From Streptomyces sp. D2-8 (lineage in GTDB: Bacteria > Actinomycetota > Actinomycetes > Streptomycetales > Streptomycetaceae): DNA of 64,000 nucleotides. Shown piece after piece: positions 45,032 to 52,942 of this stretch. Made by a program: the position numbers and the translations under genes. Position 1 is the stretch's first letter, and each line of letters starts with the position of its first letter. The notes under the pieces are model-generated. The model was not told the DNA's origin. It was given only the letters and a program-made list of their open reading frames with translations, and did not search any database. The DNA lies in the NCBI RefSeq assembly GCF_023184515.1, contig NZ_JAAHBP010000012.1, positions 62,001-126,000 of the forward strand. Direction: 5' to 3'.

Positions 45032-46290
45032 GGCGTCTGATCACCGCCGTGGGCGCGGCGGCGGCCGCGGCCGGGTGCGTGGCGGGACTTCTGTATCTCG
45101 GTCCTGACACCTCCCGGCCCCAGGCCACCGCCGCGCCCGCGGGCGCCCACAGCGCCGGCATCAGCCCTGTCGTAGCAGCCCGCAAGGCGACAGAGGCATA
45201 CCCCGACGACCCGGCCGCCTGGGCCGGCCTGGCCCGCGCCGAAATCGAACAGGCCCGCACCTCCCTCGACGCGGGCCGGCTCGACGCCGCCGAGAGGGCC
45301 CTACGCCGCTCCCTAGCCCTCGACGCCACGGACAACTACGGGGCCGTGGCTGGGCGGGGGTTGCTCGCCAACGCCCGGCACGAGTTCGCGAAGGGGCGCG
45401 AGTACGGGCTGCGCGCCACCCGGATGGCACCAGACCGGCCGGACGGGTACGCCGTGCTGGCGGACGCCGAGATCCAGCTCGGGCACTATCCACAGGCGCG
45501 GGCAGCCGTACAGCGGATGCTCGACATCGCTCCGGCCACGGCCGCCTACAGCAGAGCCGCCTACGACCTGGAGACCAGCGGAAGGCCCGAGGACGCCGCC
45601 ATCGCGCTCCAGCGAGCCGTGGACAGCGCGGTCACCCAGGACGAACGGGGCTTCGCCGAAGCCCGTTTGGGCGACCTGGCCTGGTCCCGGGGCAAGGTGG
45701 ACCAGGCGGAAAGGCACTACCGGCGCGCCCTTGCCGCTGTACCGGACCATCCGTACGGGCAGGCCGGAATCGCCCGGGTGGCCGCCGCACGGGGGCAGAC
45801 CGGCAGGGCACTCGGCCTGTACACGCGGCTCGTCGAGCGGACGCCGATGCCGCAGTTCCTGCTGGAAACGCTGGAGCTTCGACGTGCGACCGGGGACGCC
45901 CGCCAGGGGAGCGAGCGAGCCGCCTTGTCGGCGCAGGTACGGATGGTCCGCGCGGACGTCGGTCCCGTCGACCCACATCTCATCCTCTATGCGGCTGATC
46001 ACGGCGACCCGAAGGTCGCGGTGGAACTCGGGCGCAGGGAGTGGAAGCACGCTCGGAGCGTCATCGTCGCCGATGCACTCGGGTGGGCGCTGCACCGCGC
46101 GGGGCAGGACACCGAGGCCCTCACCTACGCACGCCGGGCAGCCGCAACCGGCTGGAAGAACGCGCTGTTCCGCTACCACCGGGGCGCCATCGAGCAGGCA
46201 CTCGCGATGCCCGAAGGATCACGTCATCTGAGCGAGGCCGACGCCTTGAACCCACACCTCTCCCTGTATCGACCCGACGGAGACAGGTAG
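45028..46290 (+). CDS. TPR-repeat protein with N-terminal signal/anchor
   Basis: 420 residues. The GTG start overlaps the DUF4331 stop (GTGA). The first 25 residues are hydrophobic with a Cys (AAAAAAGCVAGLLYL), so it is exported or anchored, possibly as a lipoprotein. The rest is helical repeats of TPR type: AWAGLARAEIEQARTSLDAG, GYAVLADAEIQLGHYPQARA, then KVDQAERHYRRALAAVPDHP. TPRs bind partner proteins; here the likely partners are the DUF4331 protein and the transporter 3 bases downstream. Function otherwise unknown. Confidence 0.8.
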   Translation: MRRLITAVGAAAAAAGCVAGLLYLGPDTSRPQATAAPAGAHSAGISPVVAARKATEAYPDDPAAWAGLARAEIEQARTSLDAGRLDAAERALRRSLALDATDNYGAVAGRGLLANARHEFAKGREYGLRATRMAPDRPDGYAVLADAEIQLGHYPQARAAVQRMLDIAPATAAYSRAAYDLETSGRPEDAAIALQRAVDSAVTQDERGFAEARLGDLAWSRGKVDQAERHYRRALAAVPDHPYGQAGIARVAAARGQTGRALGLYTRLVERTPMPQFLLETLELRRATGDARQGSERAALSAQVRMVRADVGPVDPHLILYAADHGDPKVAVELGRREWKHARSVIVADALGWALHRAGQDTEALTYARRAAATGWKNALFRYHRGAIEQALAMPEGSRHLSEADALNPHLSLYRPDGDR

Positions 46291-46293
46291 TCG

Positions 46294-47886
46294 ATGAAGC
46301 TTCCATGCCGCGCGGCAGTCGTCGCGGCGCCCCTGCTCGTGCTGTTCGGCCTGAGCCCCGCATCGACGGCTCAAGCCCACCCGCTGGGTAACTTCAGCGT
46401 CAACCACTACGACGGACTGCGTTTGTCGCACGACCGGATCGAGGACACCGCAGTCGTCGACAGTGCGGAGATCCCCACCGCACAGGACGAGGAAGCGACG
46501 GACACCGACCGCGACGGGGCGATCTCACCAGCCGAAGCGACGGACCGGGCAGCCGAGCGATGTGCCCAACTCGCCGACCGCACCCGCATTTCGGTGGGCG
46601 GCGAGCCCCTCGCCTGGAAGGTGGGCCACTCCACCCTGACGTACGGGAAAGGGTCTGCGGGAGTCCCCGTCGCCCGGCTGACCTGCATTCTGCGGGCTGG
46701 CGCAGATCTCTCCCGGCCCGCCGACGTTGCGTTCGCCTCGGGGGCGGATGTGGCACGGACCGGCTGGAAGGAGATCACCGCTGTCCCGGGCGACCGCGTA
46801 CGGCTGGCCGGTTCGTCGGTTCCCTCGAAGAGCCCGAGCGATGTGCTGCGCCACTACCCGCGGGACGGGGACGAGCAGCCGCTCGATGTGGTCAAGGCGG
46901 AGCTGCGTACGCAACCGGGGGCGGGCTGGGCCGCCCCGGGGGCCCCCGGGCCGGCAAAACCGGACGAGGTACGGGCAGTTCAGGCTGCGGACCGCGGCAC
47001 CGTGCTCTTTCCGGCGCTGGAGCACCGGCTCACCGGCCTGACCGCGGGCCGGGACCTCACTCTGCCGGTGGGTCTCCTCGCCGTCCTGCTGACACTGCTC
47101 CTGGGCGCGGGCCACGCGGCACTGCCCGGACACGCCAAACTCGCCGTCGCCGCCTGCCTGGCCCGCCGGCAAGGTGGCCTCCGCGCCGCTCTCGCGGTCG
47201 GGACGACGGTCACGGCCACCCACACCGCAGGGGTCCTGGCCGTGGGCCTGATCCTTACCGCGGGCGGCGGATTCGTCGGGGAGCAACTGCTGGGATGGCT
47301 GGGGGCGATCAGCGGTGCGGTGATCGCGGTACTGGGGATGGTGCTGACGGTGACGGCGGTACGGGCCTTGCGGGCGGGACGGCCCCCGGCACGCTGGCAC
47401 CACGGACACAGCCATGGGCACACACACAGCGAGACACGGGAACACACTCACGCGCATGGTCACCCCCACGGTCATGAAGACCGGCACGGGACCGGACACT
47501 CTCACGGCCATGGCGACCACGCGCACGAGACCGACTCCCGTGCGGGGAAGATGCCGCGCCGCACCGGCCTCCCCGCGCTCCTCGGCGTAGGGCTCGCGGC
47601 TGGTCTGGTGCCCAGCCCGTCGGCCCTCGTCGTCCTGCTGGGCGCCATCGCACTGAGCCGGACATTCTTCGGCGTCCTGCTCGTCGTCGGCTACGGCCTC
47701 GGCATGGCCCTCACTCTGACTGCCGCCGGCCTGTTGCTCTCCGGCGGCGGAAGCAGATTCGCCGCACTTGGTGAACGCCGCCTGCCCTCCCTGCGCCGAT
47801 ACACCCGCTACGCGACGGTTCTCACCGCTCTCGCCGTCCTCACCGTAGGCATCAGCCTCACGTTGCGAAGCCTGCTCGCACTCTGA
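46294..47886 (+). CDS. NicO/RcnA-type nickel-cobalt transporter with outside domain and His-rich loop
   Basis: 530 residues. Signal peptide 1-28 (ending STAQA-HP). The outside N-terminal domain of about 200 residues includes an EF-hand-like DTDRDGAISPAEA (about 69-81). Six or so membrane segments of the NicO family follow (HAALPGHAKLAVAACLARRQ; VGTTVTATHTAGVLAVGLI). Between helices lies a His-rich loop of about 40 residues (about 369-411; HGHSHGHTHSE, HAHGHPHGHEDRHG), typical of metal efflux proteins such as RcnA. Residues after it complete the permease. It probably exports Ni2+ or Co2+ or a related ion. Last gene of the DUF4331-TPR-NicO operon and cargo of element 2. Confidence 0.82.
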   Translation: MKLPCRAAVVAAPLLVLFGLSPASTAQAHPLGNFSVNHYDGLRLSHDRIEDTAVVDSAEIPTAQDEEATDTDRDGAISPAEATDRAAERCAQLADRTRISVGGEPLAWKVGHSTLTYGKGSAGVPVARLTCILRAGADLSRPADVAFASGADVARTGWKEITAVPGDRVRLAGSSVPSKSPSDVLRHYPRDGDEQPLDVVKAELRTQPGAGWAAPGAPGPAKPDEVRAVQAADRGTVLFPALEHRLTGLTAGRDLTLPVGLLAVLLTLLLGAGHAALPGHAKLAVAACLARRQGGLRAALAVGTTVTATHTAGVLAVGLILTAGGGFVGEQLLGWLGAISGAVIAVLGMVLTVTAVRALRAGRPPARWHHGHSHGHTHSETREHTHAHGHPHGHEDRHGTGHSHGHGDHAHETDSRAGKMPRRTGLPALLGVGLAAGLVPSPSALVVLLGAIALSRTFFGVLLVVGYGLGMALTLTAAGLLLSGGGSRFAALGERRLPSLRRYTRYATVLTALAVLTVGISLTLRSLLAL

Positions 47887-48204
47887 ACCCCAAAGAAGTG
47901 CAGGACGGAGAGCCGTACCTGGAATCCCACGCGCCTTCCCGGCAGCTCAGCTTGAGGCCCCCCACCACTCGAAAGTCATCCGCTCTGCTGAGACCACCAC
48001 ATCCAAGGGCACGTGACGCGGCCGTGCTCCCTGGAGCGTCCCACCGAAAACCGCCACGGGCGGACCGCTCTCGCGGCGACGTCAGCAACTGGGTGCACCC
48101 CGACGCACCCACCGTCTGCCGGCTCGGTCCTCTCGGTAGCCATCGCTCGATCTCCGGCCATCGCACTTGCCAACAGAATCGTGCCTCTGCGCCGGGCCCC
48201 ATCT
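47887..48204. other. Gene-free right end of element 2
   Basis: About 320 bases between the NicO stop and junction B. No gene, hairpin terminator or family resemblance was seen. Confidence 0.5.
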
Positions 48205-48541
48205 GAGCGTCACTCGAGCGTCAAGAAGTACGAACAGCATCCGACACCGGCGGTCGGGTGACAGCCGCCGCACTCTGAAACCGCAGGTCAGCGACTTGCA
48301 GTAGTGAGGCTGTTCGCTCGACCCGCTTCGCGGAGGGAAACAGGTCGAGCCAACCACTCGGGACATAAAAACCGCAGGTCAGGCGGCCTTGTCCGCAGGC
48401 TCCAAAATCGCCACGCACTCCACATGGTGCGTCATCGGAAACATGTGACTACGTGCCGAGTTGGGAGAACATGCAGGTCAGACGCGGTTGTTTCGATCTC
48501 GCCAGCAGCCTGTCGGGGCCCCGAGCGTCAAATGAGCGTCA
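48205..48541. repeat. Element junction B (complete att-like structure)
   Basis: Same order and spacing as junction A: doublet GAGCGTCA-CTC-GAGCGTCA plus AGAAG (48205-48228); GCAGGTC (48283-48289); the 35-base block with GCTCGACC/GGTCGAGC arms (48316-48350; 33 of 35 bases match junction A); GCAGGTC (48374-48380); 23 minus-strand codons HMFPMTHHVECVAILEP... stop (48379-48447); GCAGGTC (48473-48479); doublet GAGCGTCA-AAT-GAGCGTCA plus CGGC (48523-48545). The methyltransferase end is the best preserved of the three. Right of it lies no methyltransferase body, so a further element may begin here and end outside the window. Confidence 0.8.
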
Positions 48542-48608
48542 CGGCCGCTGCGGGCCTGGCCGCTGCCGGACCACGCGACCTCATCGGGCGCTCATAGTGC
48601 AAGGACCC

Positions 48609-50765
48609 CTAAAGCGCCGAGGCCAACCCGGATAGTCCGGCGTTACCGGTCTCGCTCAGCTCGGCCCAGACCGTCTTGCCGTGCCGGGCATGGCGCGTCC
48701 CCCAATGCGTGGCGAGCTGGGCGACGAGGAGCAGGCCGCGCCCGCCCTCGTCGAAGGCACGGGCCCGGCGCAGATGAGGGGTGGTGCTGGCTCCGTCGGA
48801 CACCTCGCACAGGAGGGTGCGGTCGTGGATTAGGCGCAGGCGGATGGGGGGTCTGCCGTAGCGGATGGCATTGGTGACCAGTTCGCTGACCACGAGTTCG
48901 GTGGTGAAGCCGAGGTCCTCCAGTCCCCAGGCTGTCAGCTGCCGGGCGACGCTCGACCGGGCCCCGGCCACGGTCGCAGGGTCGGCGTCCAGGTCCCAGG
49001 CGGCGATCTGGTCGTCCCCGAGGCTACGGGTGCGAGCTAGTAGCAGGGCGGCGTCATCGTGGGGCCGTTCGGCGGGCAGCAGGGCTTGGAGCACGGTGTC
49101 GCAGGCGGTCTCCAGAGAAGCGGAGGGTTGGTTGAGTGCGTGGCGCAGGAGCGCGAGGCCCGTCTCGGCGTCGTGGTCGCGGGCTTCGATCAGGCCGTCG
49201 GTGTACAGGGCGAGCAGGCTGCCCTCGGGCAGGTCGACCTCCGCCGCCTCGAACGGCAGGCCGCCCAGGCCCAGCGGCGGGCCGGGCGGCAGATCGAGGA
49301 GGTCGACTGTGCCGTCCCGGGTGACCACGACGGGCAGCACGTGCCCCGCGCGAGCCAGCGAGCAGTGTTCGGCCACGGGGTCGTAGACGGCGTACAGGCA
49401 CGTGGCGCCGATGTCCCCGGCCGCTTCCGTGTCCGGGTCGGCCGAAGCTTCGGCGGCCAGCCGGATGACGACGTCGTCAAGGTGCGTCAGCAGTTCGTCG
49501 GGAGGCAGGTCGATGTCGGCGAGAGTGCGGACCGCGGTCCGCAGGCGTCCCATCGTGGCGGCGGCGTGGATGCCGTGGCCGACCACGTCTCCCACCACCA
49601 GTGCGACCCGGGCACCGGACAGCGGAATAACGTCGTACCAGTCACCGCCCACGCCGGCCTGGGCACCGGCGGGCAGGTAGCGGCAGGCGACGTCGACGGC
49701 GGACTGCTCCGCCGTACGTCGTGGGAGCAGACTGCGCTGCAGGGTGACGGCCGTGGCATGGGCGTGCGTGTAGCGGCGGGCGTTGTCGACGGCCACCGCG
49801 GCCCTGGCAGCTATCTCCTGGGCAAGGAGCAGATCCTCGTCCTCGAAGAGGTCGGGGTTGCGGTAACGGGAGAAGTGCGCGACGCCGAGGGTCGTACCGC
49901 GGGCGCTCAGGGGCACCACCAGCGTGGAGTGAACGCGAGGGGTGCCGGCGGCGCCGGCCGCGTCCGTCGGCGCCGCCGTATACCGGGAGGGCTGCCCGCC
50001 GGCCAGAGCGCGAGCCGATGGCGATTCGTCCGGGCAGGTGTGGAGCTCCTGCACCTGGATCGTCGGCTCCGGCCCGTCTTCCGCCACCGGCGCCTGAGCG
50101 ACCCTGCGCAGTACCAGCGGGGCCGGTTCCGGAGTGCCGTGCCCGTGGACCACGGAGTCGAGCAGGTCGACGGTGACGACGTCGGCGAAGTGGTCGGTGG
50201 CCAGATCCGCGAGTTCCTGGGCGGTGCGGGAAATGTCCAGGGTGGTCCCGATGCGCAGGCCGGCCTCCTTCACCACGGACAGCCGCCACTGCAGGCGACG
50301 GTCCCGTTCCTTCTGGAAGTCCAGGACGCCCTGCTCGGCCGCGCGGTCGACGTACCCGGTGGCGATCGCGAGCAGTCGGCGCGACGTCACGCTGATCATT
50401 TCGGGGTCGGTGGTCAGCCGGGGCAGCTCCGCGAGAAGTCTGTCGAGGACGACGCCCTCCCCCAGCCGCTGCGCCCGCAGCATCGCGGTGACGGGCGCGC
50501 CGTGCCGGACCAGTCGACGGGCGCGGTCCGCGTCGGCCGGGGGCGGGTCCATCTCGCTCGGCTCGACGCCGAGCTCCAGGCCGGCCAGCACGCCGGCAAC
50601 GTGTTCGACGATCCTCTCGGAGGTCATGCGGGCGAGGTCGGGAGCGTTCCACAGCTCGGGAACGTCACTGCGCAGGCGCCGCGTCACATCCGCGATCAGC
50701 TCGTCCGCCCTCGGGGCGAGCTCACGCGCGACACGAGACACGAGATCCTCGGCCGTGAGGTCCAC
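48609..50765 (-). CDS. Multidomain PP2C (SpoIIE) phosphatase with GAF and anti-sigma-type ATPase domains
   Basis: 718 residues. The helical N-terminus (about 1-160; RADELIADVTRRLRSDVPEL) resembles RsbR-type input domains. A GAF sensor follows at about 175-335 (TLVVPLSARGTTLGVAHFSR), then a SpoIIE phosphatase at about 355-580 with the metal-binding GVGGDWYDVIPL, VVGDVVGHGIHAAATMGRLR and YTDGLIEARD. A C-terminal HATPase_c of anti-sigma type completes it (about 600-710; VSELVTNAIRYGRPPIRLRL; GGRGLLLVAQLATHWG). Such proteins control anti-anti-sigma factors and thereby alternative sigma factors under stress. No signal peptide. It stands alone; the partner anti-anti-sigma is not in view. Confidence 0.88.
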   Translation of the reverse strand: MDLTAEDLVSRVARELAPRADELIADVTRRLRSDVPELWNAPDLARMTSERIVEHVAGVLAGLELGVEPSEMDPPPADADRARRLVRHGAPVTAMLRAQRLGEGVVLDRLLAELPRLTTDPEMISVTSRRLLAIATGYVDRAAEQGVLDFQKERDRRLQWRLSVVKEAGLRIGTTLDISRTAQELADLATDHFADVVTVDLLDSVVHGHGTPEPAPLVLRRVAQAPVAEDGPEPTIQVQELHTCPDESPSARALAGGQPSRYTAAPTDAAGAAGTPRVHSTLVVPLSARGTTLGVAHFSRYRNPDLFEDEDLLLAQEIAARAAVAVDNARRYTHAHATAVTLQRSLLPRRTAEQSAVDVACRYLPAGAQAGVGGDWYDVIPLSGARVALVVGDVVGHGIHAAATMGRLRTAVRTLADIDLPPDELLTHLDDVVIRLAAEASADPDTEAAGDIGATCLYAVYDPVAEHCSLARAGHVLPVVVTRDGTVDLLDLPPGPPLGLGGLPFEAAEVDLPEGSLLALYTDGLIEARDHDAETGLALLRHALNQPSASLETACDTVLQALLPAERPHDDAALLLARTRSLGDDQIAAWDLDADPATVAGARSSVARQLTAWGLEDLGFTTELVVSELVTNAIRYGRPPIRLRLIHDRTLLCEVSDGASTTPHLRRARAFDEGGRGLLLVAQLATHWGTRHARHGKTVWAELSETGNAGLSGLASAL

Positions 50766-50801
50766 ATTTCGACCTTACGCCGAGCGGGGGGCCCGTGAGC
50801 G

Positions 50802-51674
50802 TCAGGCGTCGCCACCCTCCGAGGCGAGATCGCGAAAGCCTCGGTCCCTGGCCGGCACGGGCCGGCCGTCCAACACGATCGGAACCGACTGCTCGACCTT
50901 GTACGCGTGCAGGGCGGTGCAATATCGATCTTGACTGAGGACTGCCCGGGTGACGGGAGGCGACTCAAGCAGCGACGACATTCCATCGGTGGCTTTCGCG
51001 CCGATGACCAGTACTCCGTGATAGCGCAGGTGAGGGGGATTGTCGTGGGAGACACCCGGTGTGTTGTGGAGAGCCGGGAGCCACGGGGCGAAGACGTGTG
51101 AGCGCAGTTCGGCCGCTCCCGACTCGGACAGCGCACGTGCCAGAACGTCATGCACGAAGGAGGCGAAGCCGGCGCGGGACACACCGGCGCGACGCCGGAT
51201 CAGGACGACCGCTGTGTCAAGCGTCCGGTCGCCGAAACCGCCTGTCCACCAACGCGATGACCCGGGCAGACCGAGGTGACCGAGACTGGTGGAGAAGACG
51301 TTCTGCTCGTCGTGGTGGATCTGACGGGCAGCGGGGGAACCCAGCGCCCGCAACGCCCCGCCGAGCGTCAGGCGGAGTTCCGGCATGCCATCGAAGGCCC
51401 ACTCCTCGGGTATGGCCGTCGCGCACAGGGGACTTCTCGGCCAGAAGCCCCGCGCTGAGCGAGAGAAGTGGCGCTCGACCGTTTCCAGGACGTGTGGGAT
51501 CCGGGATGCGATGTCACCGTGCTCCATCGCCCAGTAGCGGCTCGCCGTGCTCCGAGGGATGTCCGAGCGGAAGCGCAGCAGCCAACAACCGGTCGTGACG
51601 GACTGCAGGTGGGCGGTGTTGACCACGGCCGGTGGGCCGGCGTCCGGGTGGGCACCGTCGGGTGCGGTCGGCAC
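50802..51674 (-). CDS. EthD-like tandem dimeric alpha/beta-barrel protein
   Basis: 290 residues with two halves that each look like an EthD/ABM-type ferredoxin-like domain: LLRFRSDIPRSTASRYWAME with HGDIASRIPHV, and VVLIRRRAGVSRAGFASFVH. The invariant-looking W-x-x-x-HG motif of EthD is present in the first half. No signal peptide. EthD-like proteins accompany oxidative ring or ether degradation. Its promoter region (51715-51766) has the same operator, -35 and -10 as the promoter of the meta-cleavage operon at 59.8 kb, which ties it to aromatic catabolism. Family call is moderate; function inferred. Confidence 0.6.
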   Translation of the reverse strand: MPTAPDGAHPDAGPPAVVNTAHLQSVTTGCWLLRFRSDIPRSTASRYWAMEHGDIASRIPHVLETVERHFSRSARGFWPRSPLCATAIPEEWAFDGMPELRLTLGGALRALGSPAARQIHHDEQNVFSTSLGHLGLPGSSRWWTGGFGDRTLDTAVVLIRRRAGVSRAGFASFVHDVLARALSESGAAELRSHVFAPWLPALHNTPGVSHDNPPHLRYHGVLVIGAKATDGMSSLLESPPVTRAVLSQDRYCTALHAYKVEQSVPIVLDGRPVPARDRGFRDLASEGGDA

Positions 51675-51714
51675 GGGTTACCTCCGGGGCAGGGAAGCGG
51701 CGGGTTGACACCGA

Positions 51715-51766
51715 TATAGGCAGAGCCCTCACCGAGCGGCAAACTCTGTTCCGTGACATGGAACAG
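51715..51766 (-). promoter_or_regulatory. Promoter and IclR-type operator of the EthD-like gene
   Basis: Reading leftward: operator CTGTTCC-N7-GGAACAG (51746-51766), -35 TTTGCC (51743-51738), 17-base spacer, -10 CCTATA (51720-51715). The promoter at 59776-59825 has the same parts at the same distances. An operator just upstream of the -35 fits activation by an IclR-family protein. Confidence 0.65.
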
Positions 51767-51863
51767 AAGAGGACGGCCATGGGTCGGGCGTCCGGTTCAG
51801 CCCGGGTGTCCAGACGAAACGCTGCCTCCGCCTCCTCGGGCCGGGCACGGTGCGAGGGCAGGC

Positions 51864-52790
51864 TCAGGAGGAGGAGCGCATCCCGGTGTCGTCGGTGGTG
51901 AGCAGCCGGCCTGCCAGCGCCGCTGTCCGGCGCAGCCAGATGTGGGCGGGGTCGCGTTCGTGCAGGGGGTGCCACCACAGGGTCTCGACCAACACGCCCA
52001 GTTCGAGGGCTAGATCCATGACGACCGTGCCGCTGTCCTTGCCGAAGTGACGGGTGATCCGTTCGGGCACCAGGCTCAACCGTTCGGTGCCCGCGATGAG
52101 ATGGGGTACGGCGAGGAAGTCCTCGGTCGTGATCTCGACTCGCGGCTCGATGCCGTGATCGCGCAGGCGGCGCAGCGAGGGGAAGATCACTGTGGGATGG
52201 TAGAACGGCAACACCCAGGGACGGTCGGCGAGTTCCCTCATGCTCGTCACACCACCCGGTGAGGCATCGGCCGAGGCGACGCACACCCAGCGGTCCTGGA
52301 ACAGGTCGAGCGACGGCAGCTGCGCCAGGAGACCCTGCGGGAGCACGACGGCGTCGACTGTGCGCAGATTGTCGTGGGCACGCTGAACGAATGCCTCGGT
52401 GCTGTGTCGGAACCGCAGACGCACACCGGGCGCCGTTTCGCTCACCAGGTCGGCCAGAGTCCGCCCGAAGGTGGGCAGTTGGCAGTCAGTCAGCACCAGG
52501 GTGAATTCGTGCTCGGCGGTAGCGGGATCGAAGTCCGCCCTCGTCTGGAAGACCCGGTCCGTCCAGTTGAGGGCCTCTGTCGTGTTCTCGGAGAGACGCT
52601 CGGCCAGGGGTGTCAGTTCGTAGGCGTTGCCCACCCTGGTCAGAAGCTCGTCGCCGAAGTGGCGCCGCAGTCGGGCCAGAGCCGTGCTCAGGGTGGGCTG
52701 GCTCAGGCCGAGCCGCTGGGCCGCTCTCGTCACACTCCGTTCCTGCAGCAGGGCGTCGAGTGACACGAGGAGGTTCAGGTCCAGGCTCAT
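51864..52790 (-). CDS. LysR-family transcriptional regulator
   Basis: 308 residues from the ATG preceded by GGAGG. Winged HTH at about 1-65 (LNLLVSLDALLQERSVTRAA and LGLSQPTLSTALARLRRHFG), then the effector-binding domain (HEFTLVLTDCQLPTFGRTLA). NodD-like subgroup judging by the first strand. It is divergent from the flavin monooxygenase/hydrolase pair, with about 150 bases between, so it probably controls that pair in response to an aromatic substrate. Confidence 0.88.
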   Translation of the reverse strand: MSLDLNLLVSLDALLQERSVTRAAQRLGLSQPTLSTALARLRRHFGDELLTRVGNAYELTPLAERLSENTTEALNWTDRVFQTRADFDPATAEHEFTLVLTDCQLPTFGRTLADLVSETAPGVRLRFRHSTEAFVQRAHDNLRTVDAVVLPQGLLAQLPSLDLFQDRWVCVASADASPGGVTSMRELADRPWVLPFYHPTVIFPSLRRLRDHGIEPRVEITTEDFLAVPHLIAGTERLSLVPERITRHFGKDSGTVVMDLALELGVLVETLWWHPLHERDPAHIWLRRTAALAGRLLTTDDTGMRSSS

Positions 52791-52942
52791 CGGCCCACCT
52801 CCGCAGGGCATCGGATATTCCGATACTCAGCATAGGCAACTTCGGCTTCCCCGATACCTGCGAGGCGGACGAGAGTGGCGGTACGGGCTCATCGAGGACC
52901 TGAAGGACGAACAGGTTCCCCCGTCCACCCAAAGGATCGGCA

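Larger units (their letters stand above)
41910..48447. mobile_element. Putative integrative element 2 (cargo: DUF4331-TPR-NicO operon)
   Basis: About 6.5 kb between junctions A and B with the same end structure as element 1. Cargo is one secreted protein gene and a three-gene rightward operon. No recombinase, replication or transfer gene is visible, so the element would depend on a recombinase supplied elsewhere. The boundaries are set at the conserved core CATGTTTCCGATGAC-like sequence and are inferred. Confidence 0.6.

Noticed and set aside
50797-50804. Extra GAGCGTCA near the phosphatase gene
   Set aside because: Single unit without a partner, methyltransferase end or GCAGGTC motifs; chance match.
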